A stretch of DNA of 64,000 bases from Prolixibacter sp. SD074 (GTDB lineage: Bacteria > Bacteroidota > Bacteroidia > Bacteroidales > Prolixibacteraceae): contig NZ_BLAW01000001.1 in NCBI RefSeq assembly GCF_009617895.1, positions 735,001-799,000 of the forward strand. Direction: 5' to 3'. A program made the translations under genes and the position numbers. Of the stretch, positions 38,375 to 47,011 are shown piece by piece. Every line of letters starts with the position of its first letter. Position 1 is the stretch's first letter. The notes under the pieces were generated by a model, which saw only the letters and a list, made by a program, of their open reading frames with translations, was not told the DNA's origin and searched no databases.

Positions 38375-40060
38375 GGCCTGCCGATGATGGCCGGTTCGTG
38401 GCGGCCGGAAACAGGCTGAAAGCCTGGGATTCCGGAACTGGGGGCAACGCCCCACGACGTTTGTCGGGACAGGCCCTAGAGAAAGGCGCCGAACAACGAG
38501 GGAAGCCTGAAGGGCTTCCACAATTCCGTTGGGGGGAGGAGAACGTGTCCCAGCCCTACAGGCTGGCGGTTTACCTGTTGCGCCTGATCCTTGGGGCGAT
38601 GCCCCAAGCTATGGAATGGGAGCCTTTCAGGCCCGGGCCCACTGATGATGGCCGGTGCGTGGCGGACGGAAACAGGCTGAAAGCCTGGGATTCCGGAACT
38701 GGGGGCAACGCCCCACGACGTTTGTCGGGACAGGCCCCAGAGAAAGGCGCCGAACAACGAGGGAAGCCTGAAGGGCTTCCACAATTCCGTTGGGGGGAGG
38801 AGAACGTGTCCCAGCCCTACAGGCTGGCGGTTTACCTGTTTCGCCCGATCCTTGGGGCGATGCCCCAAGCTATGGAATGGGAGCCTTTCAGGCCCGGGCC
38901 CACTGATGATGGCCGGTTCGTGGCGGACGGAAACAGGCTGAAAGCCTGGGATTCCGAAGCTGGGGGCAACGCCCCACGACGTTTGTCGGGACAGGCCCCA
39001 GAGAAAGGCGCCGAACAACGAGGGAAGCCTGAAGGGCTTCCACAATTCCGTTGGGGGGAGGAGAACGTGTCCCAGCCCTACAGGCTGGCGGTTTACCTGT
39101 TTCGCCCGATCCTTGGGGCGATGCCCCAAGCTATGGAATGGGAGCCTTTCAGGCTCAGGCCCACTGATGATGGCTGGTGCGTGGCGGCCGGAAACAGGCT
39201 GGCGGTTTATCTGGTGTCATCGATCCTTGGGGCGATGCCCCAAGCTATGGAATGGGAGCCTTTCAGGCTCAGGCCCACTGATGATGGCCGGTGCGTGGCG
39301 GTTGGAAACAGGCTGGCGGTTTATCTGTTGTGCCCGATCCTTGGGGCGATGCCCCAAGTTATGGAATGGGAGCCTTTCAGGCTCAGGCCCACTGATGATG
39401 GCCGGTTCCGTGGCGGACGGAAACAGGCTGAAAGCCTGGGATTCCGGAACTGGGGGCAACGCCCCACGACGTTTGTCGGGACAGGCCCTAGAGAAAGGCG
39501 CCGAACAACGAGGGAAGCCTGAAGGGCTTCCACAATTCCGTTGGGGGGAGGAGAACGTGTCCCAGCCCTACAGGCTGGCGGTTTACCTGTTTCGCCCGAT
39601 CCTTGGGGCGATGCCCCAAGCTATGGAATGGGAGCCTTTCAGGCCCGGGCCCACTGATGATGGCTGGTGCGTGGCGGCCGGAAACAGGCTGGCGGTTTAT
39701 CTGGTGTCATCGATCCTTGGGGCGATGCCCCAAGCTATGGAATGGGAGCCTTTCAGGCCCGGGCCCACTGATGATGGCCGGTTCGATGGCGGTTGGAAAC
39801 AGGCTGGCGGTTTACCTGTTGTGCCCGATCCTTGGGGCGATGCCCCAAGCTATGGAATGGGAGCCTTTCAGGCTCAGGCCCACTGATGATGGCCGGTTCG
39901 ATGGCGGCCGGAAACAGGCTGGCGGTTTACCTGTTGTGCCCGATCCTTGGGGCGATGCCCCAAGCTATGGAATGGGAGCCTTTCAGGCCCGGGCCCACTG
40001 ATGATGGCCGGTGCGTGGCGGTCGGAAACAGGCTGAAAGCCTGGGATTCCGGAGCTGGGA
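38375..40060. repeat. GC-rich array of long (261 bp) and short (114 bp) hairpin units
   Basis: Nine copies of CTTGGGGCGATGCCCCAAG (8-bp stem, GAT loop) mark the units; with their leading C they start at 38589, 38850, 39111, 39225, 39339, 39601, 39715, 39830 and 39945, giving spacings 261, 261, 114, 114, 262, 114, 115, 115. A partial long unit precedes the first. The long unit also holds stems CAGGCT-gaa-AGCCTG, GGGGC-AAC-GCCCC, GAAGCC-tgaag-GGCTTC, CCAGCC-ctaca-GGCTGG and palindrome GGCCCGGGCC. The short unit is the long one minus 147 bp between two ACAGGCTG direct repeats. Open frames on both strands exist but shift in the last units; not treated as genes. Confidence 0.92.
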
Positions 40061-40085
40061 ATACCGTATGTTGTTTATTGTTGAA

Positions 40086-40124
40086 AACGAACAAGGCAGC
40101 CTCATTTGGGCTGCCTTGTTCGTT
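40086..40124. terminator. Bidirectional terminator at the array edge
   Basis: AACGAACAAGGCAGCC pairs perfectly with GGCTGCCTTGTTCGTT across a 7-nt loop. It lies just beyond the stop of the leftward gene at 40143. A near-copy occurs at 41401-41446. Confidence 0.8.
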
Positions 40125-40142
40125 AAGTCAAATCAATTGCAA

Positions 40143-40796
40143 TTATCGTTTCACGGTGATTCCCAATGCTTCGAGTAATTGCGGGTTATTTTCGAGCGCT
40201 AAGCGTGCTACCGCATAGAATTCCCGCATCCAGTCGTCGATTTTGGCCAGGGCGGAATCTTTGGCGGTGGTCGCATCCTGCGATTCGCCCAGTTCTTTCA
40301 GATAGGCTGCCCTCAACTTTTCTACCTCCGGAATAATTGCATTGCCGGCGTTCAACTCTTCTGTTGTTATCTGAAACTGGTTGAGCCGGGATTGGATATT
40401 GCTATCGGCCAGCGCTGTAGTATAAAATTTTTTCACGGTTTGCAGCCAATTGGCATATGCTTCCGGCAGCTCCCCGGTGACCCCGATTTGGTCGGCGGTT
40501 ACGGGATCGCGCATGAAGGCAACTTTAGCTTTTTTACGGTGCCGGGCATACATGGTTTTTAGTTCCTTTCGCTTGTTTTTGTACACACTGTAAGCAGCCG
40601 ATGCTTCGTCATTCTCAGTCTTGTTGGTGTCGAATAGCAGGACGGCATCGTCGAACAACGCTTTACCTTCTGCCATTTTATCGGCATCATAGCCATATAA
40701 GGCCACAGAGGAAGCGATTTGTGGTTGGTTTGCTGAGTTTTCGAAAGCTACCCTGTATTTTCCCAGGGTTTTTACTTCTGAGGTTCTTCTAGTCAT
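40143..40796 (-). CDS. Conserved helical hypothetical protein
   Basis: 217 aa, soluble, predicted all-helical. The frame is clearly coding: dense alternating charged/hydrophobic helices and motifs such as YARHRKKAKVAFMRDPVTADQ, LQTVKKFYTTALADSNIQ and the strongly patterned end AKIDDWMREFYAVARLALEN followed by PQLLEALG. I recall related hypothetical proteins in other Bacteroidota, but no function is known to me. No signal peptide or membrane segment. The gene lies between the GC-rich hairpin array and the 62-bp repeat, and is bracketed by two copies of the same terminator module. Confidence 0.75.
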   Translation of the reverse strand: MTRRTSEVKTLGKYRVAFENSANQPQIASSVALYGYDADKMAEGKALFDDAVLLFDTNKTENDEASAAYSVYKNKRKELKTMYARHRKKAKVAFMRDPVTADQIGVTGELPEAYANWLQTVKKFYTTALADSNIQSRLNQFQITTEELNAGNAIIPEVEKLRAAYLKELGESQDATTAKDSALAKIDDWMREFYAVARLALENNPQLLEALGITVKR

Positions 40797-40966
40797 AACT
40801 AAAACGATTAAGTGTTATAAATTCTATTTTACAAGCGCCCCGGCAACGGGGTTAACGTTTCCGGTGAGCTGATTTTCCGTTGTCTTGAATCGATTTATCG
40901 CTCCTTATCCGTTCTTCACTATGTCCTACCCGGTGTTTTTATTGTGTTGTCCGCCCGTCTTTGCTT

Positions 40967-41130
40967 CCTGATAGTCCGGCACGTGTTCATCAGCATCTTT
41001 TTGGGTATCTGATCGTCCTTTTTGTGTTCCTGATAGTCCGGCATGTGTTCCTCAACATCTTTTTGGGTATCTGCTCGCTCTTTTTTTATTTCTGATAGCC
41101 CGGCATGTGTTTCCCGGAATGTTTGGTGAT
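40967..41130. repeat. 62-bp tandem repeat, about 2.6 copies
   Basis: Units begin CCTGATAGTCCGGCACGTGT at 40967, the same with one change at 41029, and TCTGATAGCCCGGCATGTGT at 41091. Each contains CATCTTTTTGGGTATCTG about 25 nt in; the third unit degenerates. A decayed unit may precede 40967. The surrounding 710 nt (40797-41506) hold no credible gene. Confidence 0.8.
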
Positions 41131-41400
41131 ACCTGATGGCTTTAGTTCAGTCCCTGATGGTTATTTTCCTGCGTCTGTTCATTGCGTTGCTATCTTCCGG
41201 TTGCCTGGTTGTATGTTAGTCAGTTTGTTGCCTGGTGTGCTGCTGCCGGATATGTTTGTTTATTGGTTATTGTTGTTTTTTAAATTGCTAGTGAATTTAG
41301 TATAAAAATTTCAAACGGAAAAACGGGATAGGGAAAAAATTATCAACGGATGCTATTACCGGTTACCTTCCGGAAGAAAATTTATATCGGTTTGCCCTGC

Positions 41401-41446
41401 TGTTTATTATTGAAAACGAAAAAGGCAGCCTCATTGTGGCTGCCTT
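41401..41446. terminator. Terminator after the nitroreductase gene, duplicated module
   Basis: AAGGCAGCC (41422-41430) pairs with GGCTGCCTT (41438-41446). The 46-nt segment matches 40072-40117 at about 42 positions, including the TGTTTATT and GAAAACGAA lead-in, so one is a copy of the other. Confidence 0.7.
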
Positions 41447-41506
41447 AACGATTAGGCTACATAATTCTGTTTGCAGATAATCCGACCGTCCTGAAGTTTC
41501 TTTTTC

Positions 41507-42139
41507 TTAGTTCAGTTCGATGAATAACCGGCCTTTCGGCGTACGGACCTTTTTCATATTCACCAACCAGTCGTTGTCTTCGTCGCGGTAGCCCAATGGC
41601 AGAATCGTTACACTGCGCAGTCCTTTTTCTTTCAGGTTGAGCAACTCATCCATGGCAGCAGCATCGAAACCTTCCATTGGGGTGGCATCTACTTTTTGTT
41701 CGGCAGCAGCGGCAATGGCCAAACCAAAGGCAATGTATGCCTGCTTGGCCGCGTGGTGAAAGTGCCACTCTTCCGGCATTTGTGAGTACATGCCCCACAG
41801 TCTTTCCCGGTAGGCGTCCATTGTTGTCTCAGGCAACCCCCGTTCTTTAATTGTGTGGTTAAAAACCTCTTTGATTTTTTCTTCGGTATAGTTTTCCCAG
41901 GCGGCAAAAACCAGTACGTGCGATGCGTCGGTGAGCTGGCTTTGATCCCCGGCAACCGGTTTCATCTTCTCTTTCAGCTCTTTATTGCTAACTACCAAAA
42001 TGGAGTAGGGTTGCAACCCGGAGGAAGATGGCGCCAGCTGGGCGGCTTCCAGAATATATTGCAGTTTTTCTTCGGGAACCGCTTTGCCATTCATCTTTTT
42101 GGTGGCATAGCGCCATTTTAAATTATCAATTAAATTCAT
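41507..42139 (-). CDS. Nitroreductase family NAD(P)H oxidoreductase
   Basis: A 210-aa FMN-dependent flavoprotein of the NfsB/DrgA type that reduces nitro compounds or quinones. Typical features are LKWRYATKKMNGKAVPEEKL at the start, the FMN-binding APSSSGLQPYSILVV (residues 36-50), and the end region LPLGYRDEDNDW. It diverges from an HxlR-type regulator over 124 nt that contain a large palindrome; TATTTTCG (7 of 8 match to TAnnTTTG) lies about 35 nt before its ATG on the minus strand. HxlR regulators commonly control such neighbours in response to electrophiles. Confidence 0.93.
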   Translation of the reverse strand: MNLIDNLKWRYATKKMNGKAVPEEKLQYILEAAQLAPSSSGLQPYSILVVSNKELKEKMKPVAGDQSQLTDASHVLVFAAWENYTEEKIKEVFNHTIKERGLPETTMDAYRERLWGMYSQMPEEWHFHHAAKQAYIAFGLAIAAAAEQKVDATPMEGFDAAAMDELLNLKEKGLRSVTILPLGYRDEDNDWLVNMKKVRTPKGRLFIELN

Positions 42140-42207
42140 TGCAATTATTTTTTAGACCAATTAAAAACAATGGCGAAAATACACTATGTTTGCTATCGAA
42201 AAGTAAC

Positions 42208-42245
42208 TACTATACTAAAGTATACCGGTATATAAAAGTATAGTA
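42208..42245. promoter_or_regulatory. Nested palindromic operator between nitroreductase and HxlR
   Basis: TACTATACT (42208-42216) and AGTATAGTA (42237-42245) are exact inverted repeats, and TATACCGGTATA (42221-42232) is a perfect palindrome with the same centre (between 42226 and 42227). It ends 18 nt before the HxlR start codon. Confidence 0.7.
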
Positions 42246-42263
42246 TTAGTAAAATTAAGGGTT

Positions 42264-42641
42264 ATGGCATGTGATGCAACCGTATTGGCCGAAGCGAAGA
42301 TGTGTTCCGGCAATTATGTGATGGCGGTGAACGACACGATAAACGTGATTAACGGTAAGTGGAAATTACCAATTATTGGTTCCTTGCTTTATGGTAAAAA
42401 GCGTTTTAAGGAACTGGAGCGGGATATTGAGAAAATTACGCCCCGTATGCTCTCGAAGGAATTAAAAGACCTGGAGATGAACAGCATTGTGAAACGGACG
42501 GTGCATAATACCACCCCGGTAACCGTGGAATATGAGTTGACTGAGTCGGGCCAGCGCTTCAAAGCGGTGCTGGATGTGATGGTGGAGTGGGGGATTGAAC
42601 ACCGCAGGAATGTGAAGAGTGAGATAATGGGGGGCAAATAA
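42264..42641 (+). CDS. HxlR family transcriptional regulator
   Basis: 125-aa winged-helix DNA-binding protein that acts as a dimer. The HxlR core is seen as VINGKWKLPIIGSLLYGKKRFKELER, ITPRMLSKELKDLEMNSIVKR, and TPVTVEYELTESGQRF. Two cysteines near the N-terminus (Cys3 and Cys14) are possible redox or electrophile sensors, as in HypR/QorR-like members. It probably binds the palindrome upstream of its own start and controls the divergent nitroreductase. Confidence 0.93.
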   Translation: MACDATVLAEAKMCSGNYVMAVNDTINVINGKWKLPIIGSLLYGKKRFKELERDIEKITPRMLSKELKDLEMNSIVKRTVHNTTPVTVEYELTESGQRFKAVLDVMVEWGIEHRRNVKSEIMGGK

Positions 42642-42772
42642 ATTCAAACCTTGCCCGGAATATTATTGCGTATTCGGGAAATTCCCGGCCATCCGGGGTA
42701 AATCCGTTTCCGCCTCTTTTTTCATCCGGAATTCGTGGGGCACTGCCTGGGGAGATCAGGGATTTGAAGGGA

Positions 42773-43753
42773 TTAACTGAGCATGCCTTTGCTCCGGAAC
42801 CAGTCAATCGCTTCGGCAATGGCTTGTTTTACGGGACGGAAGGTCATGCCCAGTTGTTGTCCCGCTTTCTCATTGTTGTAGTAGTTGTGCACGCACAGGC
42901 TTCGCATGTTGACCGACGAGAAACTGACGGGATAGCCGATAAAGCGAAGCAGATCGCCAATGTATCCCGCTGCCAATAAAATGAACCCGGGAACTGGTAT
43001 CAGCATGGGGTTGCGTTCGGTGACCACGGCCAGTTGACGAAAGAATTCGCGGTAGGAGAGGTTTTCATTGGCCATGAGGTACGATTCACCTGCGGTCCCG
43101 TTTTCCAGTGCCAGCACCGTTCCTTTTGCCACGTCTGCTACATGCACGAAGTTTTTCCCTCCCGGCGGATAGAAAATAACCGGTTTAAGGTACCCCATGA
43201 AAATGATTTGTCCGGAGCTGGGTTTCCCGTCGTAGGCCCCCAGCATAAAGGTCGGGTTGATGACCACAACTTCCATTTGATCCCGGTAGGATAAAACCCG
43301 CATCTGCGCTTCCTGTTTGCTGCGGGCATAAAGAGAGGAGGTAAACGGCGCTTTCATGGAGGTTGTCTCGTCTCCGGGATTTTCCTTGCTCCCGTAACCA
43401 AACGCATTGGCCGAACTGACGTAAACGAAACGTTTGATCTTTGCATCGATGGCCAGCTTGACGAGCTTTTCGGAAGCCTGAACATTTACTTTTTCATAAA
43501 CATCGTAACGGAGAAAGTTCTGGGCCGTTAGGGCTGCCACATGAATGACTGACCCGCATCCTGCTAAAGCATTTTTGACGGAAGGGAAGTCGGTGATATC
43601 GCTTTCGATGAGTTCGAGGTTTGGATGACCGGGATATTGGAACTTCGCGCGGTTACGCAACAAGCCTTTTACGTGGTAGCCGTTTTCAAGTAATTCAATG
43701 ATAATGTGCGTGGCCAATAATCCATTGGCGCCAGTGACTAATATGGTTGGCAT
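42773..43753 (-). CDS. NAD-dependent epimerase/dehydratase family protein
   Basis: 326-aa extended short-chain dehydrogenase of the dihydroflavonol-reductase/3-beta-HSD-like type. The Rossmann motif TGANGLLATHIIIELLENG is at residues 7-25, the specificity element LLRNRAKF at 35-42, and the catalytic YARSK follows FVYVSSANAFGYGSKE. Substrate unknown; related enzymes reduce ketones on sterol-like, flavonoid-like or lipid compounds. Lies 9 nt after the SDR gene in the same direction, so the two are one operon. Confidence 0.88.
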   Translation of the reverse strand: MPTILVTGANGLLATHIIIELLENGYHVKGLLRNRAKFQYPGHPNLELIESDITDFPSVKNALAGCGSVIHVAALTAQNFLRYDVYEKVNVQASEKLVKLAIDAKIKRFVYVSSANAFGYGSKENPGDETTSMKAPFTSSLYARSKQEAQMRVLSYRDQMEVVVINPTFMLGAYDGKPSSGQIIFMGYLKPVIFYPPGGKNFVHVADVAKGTVLALENGTAGESYLMANENLSYREFFRQLAVVTERNPMLIPVPGFILLAAGYIGDLLRFIGYPVSFSSVNMRSLCVHNYYNNEKAGQQLGMTFRPVKQAIAEAIDWFRSKGMLS

Positions 43754-43762
43754 ACATCTTCT

Positions 43763-44569
43763 TTATTCCATTTGAAATTTTGATTCGCGGCGGAAAGCCC
43801 GGTTCAGGATGGGAAATTTAATCCAGGTCGGGACAAAACGCATGAAAAGCCAGCTCAGACGATTACTCCAGCCCAACAGGATAAACGATTTCTTTTTCAA
43901 TAGTTGATGAATACTTTTTCTGGCTACTTTTTCCGGCGAAAGCAGGCCTATTTTTCCCAATACTCCCTGTTGTTTAATACGTTGTGTGACGTGATTGTTG
44001 GTTTTCATGGGGCCCGGGTGAACGATACTGACAAACACGTTGCTGTGTTTTAGTTCCTGGTGCAAACTGAGGGAAAAGTGCTGGATGAAACGTTTGGATG
44101 CTGAGTATATCACTTTGTAGGCCATTGGACAAAACGCAGCCATGCTGGAAACGTTGAGGATGTAGGCTTGCTTTTGCTGCATCATATTGGGGAGCAATTG
44201 GTGTGTAATCATGGCAGTGGCCCGGATATTCAGCTGGATGATGTGGTCGACATAATCGACATCGGTTTCATGGAAACTTTCTGTTCCGCCTAAGCCGGCA
44301 TTGTTGATGAGAATACTGATGTTGAAATTCTCATTGATCCAGTGTGTGAGCGCCAAAAGGTCTTCCTTTTTCGTCAGGTCTGTTTCGTAATAATATGCTT
44401 TTACCCCAAAAGCCCTGCACTGTTTGGCAATGCTTTGGATGTCTTCGTTGGGTAGGGCTACCAGGATGGTATTGAATTGTCTCCTGGCCAGCTCTAAAGC
44501 CATGTGTTTGCCCAAGCCCTGGCTGGCGCCGGTCAAAAGGGCAAACGATCCGCCCGTTTCTCTTGTCAT
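43763..44569 (-). CDS. Classical short-chain dehydrogenase/reductase
   Basis: 268 aa. Cofactor motif LTGASQGLGKHMALELARR (residues 12-30), NNAG in ILINNAGLGG, the catalytic Ser in LNVSSMAAF and YSASK with Tyr and Lys. The C-terminal 40 residues (SFILLGWSNRLSWLFMRFVP) are hydrophobic and basic, suggesting membrane contact as in DltE/YqjQ-like reductases. First gene of a two-gene operon with the epimerase-like protein; together they suggest modification of a lipid or hydrophobic substrate. Confidence 0.9.
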   Translation of the reverse strand: MTRETGGSFALLTGASQGLGKHMALELARRQFNTILVALPNEDIQSIAKQCRAFGVKAYYYETDLTKKEDLLALTHWINENFNISILINNAGLGGTESFHETDVDYVDHIIQLNIRATAMITHQLLPNMMQQKQAYILNVSSMAAFCPMAYKVIYSASKRFIQHFSLSLHQELKHSNVFVSIVHPGPMKTNNHVTQRIKQQGVLGKIGLLSPEKVARKSIHQLLKKKSFILLGWSNRLSWLFMRFVPTWIKFPILNRAFRRESKFQME

Positions 44570-44781
44570 ATGTGGAAATTCAATTTGTTCATTATCAGAT
44601 GGACGATGTAACGTAGTAAACGGTACAACATGCCCTCTCCTTTTATCTGTGTTTCACATAAACTTCAAAGTTACCAATTCTTGATGCGGGGAACAAATTG
44701 GATGAATACCTTTAATCGTTTCTTTTAGGGAAGATCGCTCATCCAAGGTAGAAATTCTGCTGATAACCTTGATAGTGAAAA

Positions 44782-45456
44782 ATGTTAAATTCATGTTTAA
44801 TTAGTGCCATCTTACCGGTTTCAGGCTTAAATTCGGTTGTTATCAACACGCTGGGCATTGCTTTGATATTCGAAAGCTTATTTATGCTCATTGATGTCCC
44901 CGTCTCTCTTGTGTATGGAGGGACCGATGTTTATGCTATTGGTCGGTCATTCCTGATTACGCTGGCATCGGGCGGGGTGATGGTGTTGGCCACGCATCGC
45001 AACCAGATGAAGGAGCCTGGTTTAAGAGACAGTTTCCTGGTGGTGGTACTGGTTTGGATTTTCATTTCGCTGTTTGGGACTTTGCCGTACCTGCTCAGTC
45101 ATTCCATCCCACGTTTTGTCGATGCATTCTTTGAAACGGTGTCCGGATTTACGACCACAGGTTCGTCCATCCTGGTCATCTTGAGTATTTACCCGTTTGC
45201 CTTCATTTATTTCCTGACCTTCCTGATTGGTTCCATTATCATGATGGGTACCGGCCTCGATTACAAACCGGCATTCAGTAGCGTGATTACCACGCTGGGC
45301 GGAATAGGTCCGGTATTAGGGAAAGTAGGACCCGCTAATAACTTTTCCGGGATAACCGATTTTGGCAAGTATTATCTTTCGTTTAACATGATCATGGGGC
45401 GTCTGGAGATTCTGTCGGTGTTGGCCATTTTCACACCCTCATTCTACAAAACCTGA
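44782..45456 (+). pseudogene. trkH: Internally deleted TrkH/KtrB-type potassium transporter
   Basis: Only 224 aa instead of about 480-500. Residues 19-131 match the TrkH N-terminus through the first selectivity filter (VSGFTTTGSSIL); residues 132-224 match its last repeat, with filter TLGGIGPVLGKVGPANN and the end MIMGRLEILSVLAIFTP. The two parts are joined in frame and the two central pore repeats (roughly 250 residues) are missing. A four-repeat pore cannot form from one chain, so the protein is unlikely to be a working channel, although an oligomer of the remnant cannot be excluded. Adjacent to a cation/proton antiporter on the other strand. Confidence 0.75.
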
Positions 45457-45513
45457 TTTTTCCATGGGTATTCTGAAACCGATATAAACAGGAGGATGGA
45501 TATTCAAACATGA

Positions 45514-46785
45514 TCATTCTTTAGGGCTTAACAATTTCCTGGAAAGAGTTTTTACCCAAAGTGTTTCGAGCAATACCGATATCAAAACCGTCATGATGGT
45601 CGCCGAGAGAATAATCTCGCCCCAGTAAATCAGGGACTGATCGTGATTCATAAACCCGATGCTTAGGGGAACTCCAGCCAATGCAGCAGGAACAACGCCC
45701 CGGGGCCCTTCAAGCGCAATAAAAAGATATTCTTTGAAGGTCCATTTTTTTAATGGAACGATGATTAAGGCAGCAAGAGGGCGGGCAATAAAAACAACCC
45801 CTAAAGCAATTAAGGCCCCTTTTAACAGCGTTTCGTTAAGAACGGATATGTTAATGGTGGCGCCAAACAAAATAAAGATGAACACACTGGCCATATCGGA
45901 GATGATTTCATTAAAATGCATTTCCTCCCTGATAAATTGGTTGAACCCTTCGTGTTCATTCCATCTTTTAAACATGATGGCATGGTTGCCAAAAACAATA
46001 CCGATGATGGTGGCTACCAGGTAACCCGATGTCTGGACTGCTTCACCAATCAGGAAACCCCCGAATGCGATGGAGATACCAAAGATTTGGGGAAAAAATC
46101 CCGGTTTCAACCACCGGATAAACCAGTAACCGATAACCCCCAACCCTACGCCTAATGCCAGGGACGAAACCATAACGTAGAGGAAGTAAATGATTCCAGC
46201 CGGGTAGATGGTGGTATAATGTGCAATCGTTTCGATGAGATGAGCCTGGTCGGCATGTGGTGCAACCATGGCAATGGCCAGTGTACTCAAGACGATGGCC
46301 AGCGGGTCATTGAAAATGGATTCGGTAACAATAACCGTTTTAATATTCTCGTCGACCTTGTTTTGCTTGAATAGTGGAATCAAGGTAGCGGGGTCGGTTG
46401 CTGATACAATGGTCCCGAAAAGTAAACCAGCGCCCAAAGGCAGGTCGAATACATACGAAAACAGGAAACCGCTAATGGCAGCCGTTAAAAGCAAGCCTAC
46501 TGTATCCATCAGCCCGATGGTAGTAACGTGCTTTTTAATCATCGACCATTTCAGGTTATGCCCCTCCGTATATAATATGAGTACCAAACCTAAAACACGG
46601 GCATAATTAAAAATGGTGTGTCCCTGGGCATTGGGGATCAATCCAAAAACAGGACCGAACAGAAAACCCAAAATAACGAGTATCGGGATGGAGGAAATAT
46701 GCACTTTTTCACTTAGCAAAAACGCAATAAACCCGAGAGTCAATACCGTAAGAATCGTTAAGTCAATAAGATTTACATGTGACAT
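45514..46785 (-). CDS. Cation:proton antiporter, CPA1/NhaP type
   Basis: 423 aa with about twelve predicted membrane helices and no long C-terminal domain. The ion-site region is in helix 5, TIVSATDPATLIPLFKQ, followed by VTESIFNDPLAIVLS, which matches the SxTDPxxx and ESxxND signatures of NhaP-like Na+(K+)/H+ exchangers. The C-terminal helices include ALEGPRGVVPAALAGVP. Exports sodium or potassium in exchange for protons. Converges with the trkH remnant. Confidence 0.92.
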   Translation of the reverse strand: MSHVNLIDLTILTVLTLGFIAFLLSEKVHISSIPILVILGFLFGPVFGLIPNAQGHTIFNYARVLGLVLILYTEGHNLKWSMIKKHVTTIGLMDTVGLLLTAAISGFLFSYVFDLPLGAGLLFGTIVSATDPATLIPLFKQNKVDENIKTVIVTESIFNDPLAIVLSTLAIAMVAPHADQAHLIETIAHYTTIYPAGIIYFLYVMVSSLALGVGLGVIGYWFIRWLKPGFFPQIFGISIAFGGFLIGEAVQTSGYLVATIIGIVFGNHAIMFKRWNEHEGFNQFIREEMHFNEIISDMASVFIFILFGATINISVLNETLLKGALIALGVVFIARPLAALIIVPLKKWTFKEYLFIALEGPRGVVPAALAGVPLSIGFMNHDQSLIYWGEIILSATIMTVLISVLLETLWVKTLSRKLLSPKE

Positions 46786-47011
46786 TTTTGGTTTTTTAAT
46801 TTAATTTAAAACAATCATCGTAACCAGCCGACCCCGGTATTTACGATATCAATTGTTAACTGCCGAAAATCAGGGTACAAAAATATAAAAAGGTCTTAGA
46901 TTGTTCTTAAATAAGATTGCGATTTTCAGTAGAAATTTTTTAAGCACAACAGGCATTGGGCATCCTGTTTTGCTGTTAACGGAAAATCCGGCCCCCTTTC
47001 GGTAAGTTTTG

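Noticed and set aside
38362-39522. Long open frame of 386 aa (and a 217-aa frame on the other strand, 38476-39129) inside the GC-rich array
   Set aside because: Both arise because the repeat units lack stops and are multiples of three long; residues are a Gly/Arg/Pro-rich repetition, no start signal is evident, and one-base length changes in later units break the frame without stop selection.
38375-40060. CRISPR-like array
   Set aside because: Units are nearly identical throughout, with no unique spacers between short repeats, and no cas gene is present.
41105-41305. Short frame of 66 aa in the 62-bp repeat region
   Set aside because: Overlaps the repeat, unusual composition, no promoter, no family pattern.
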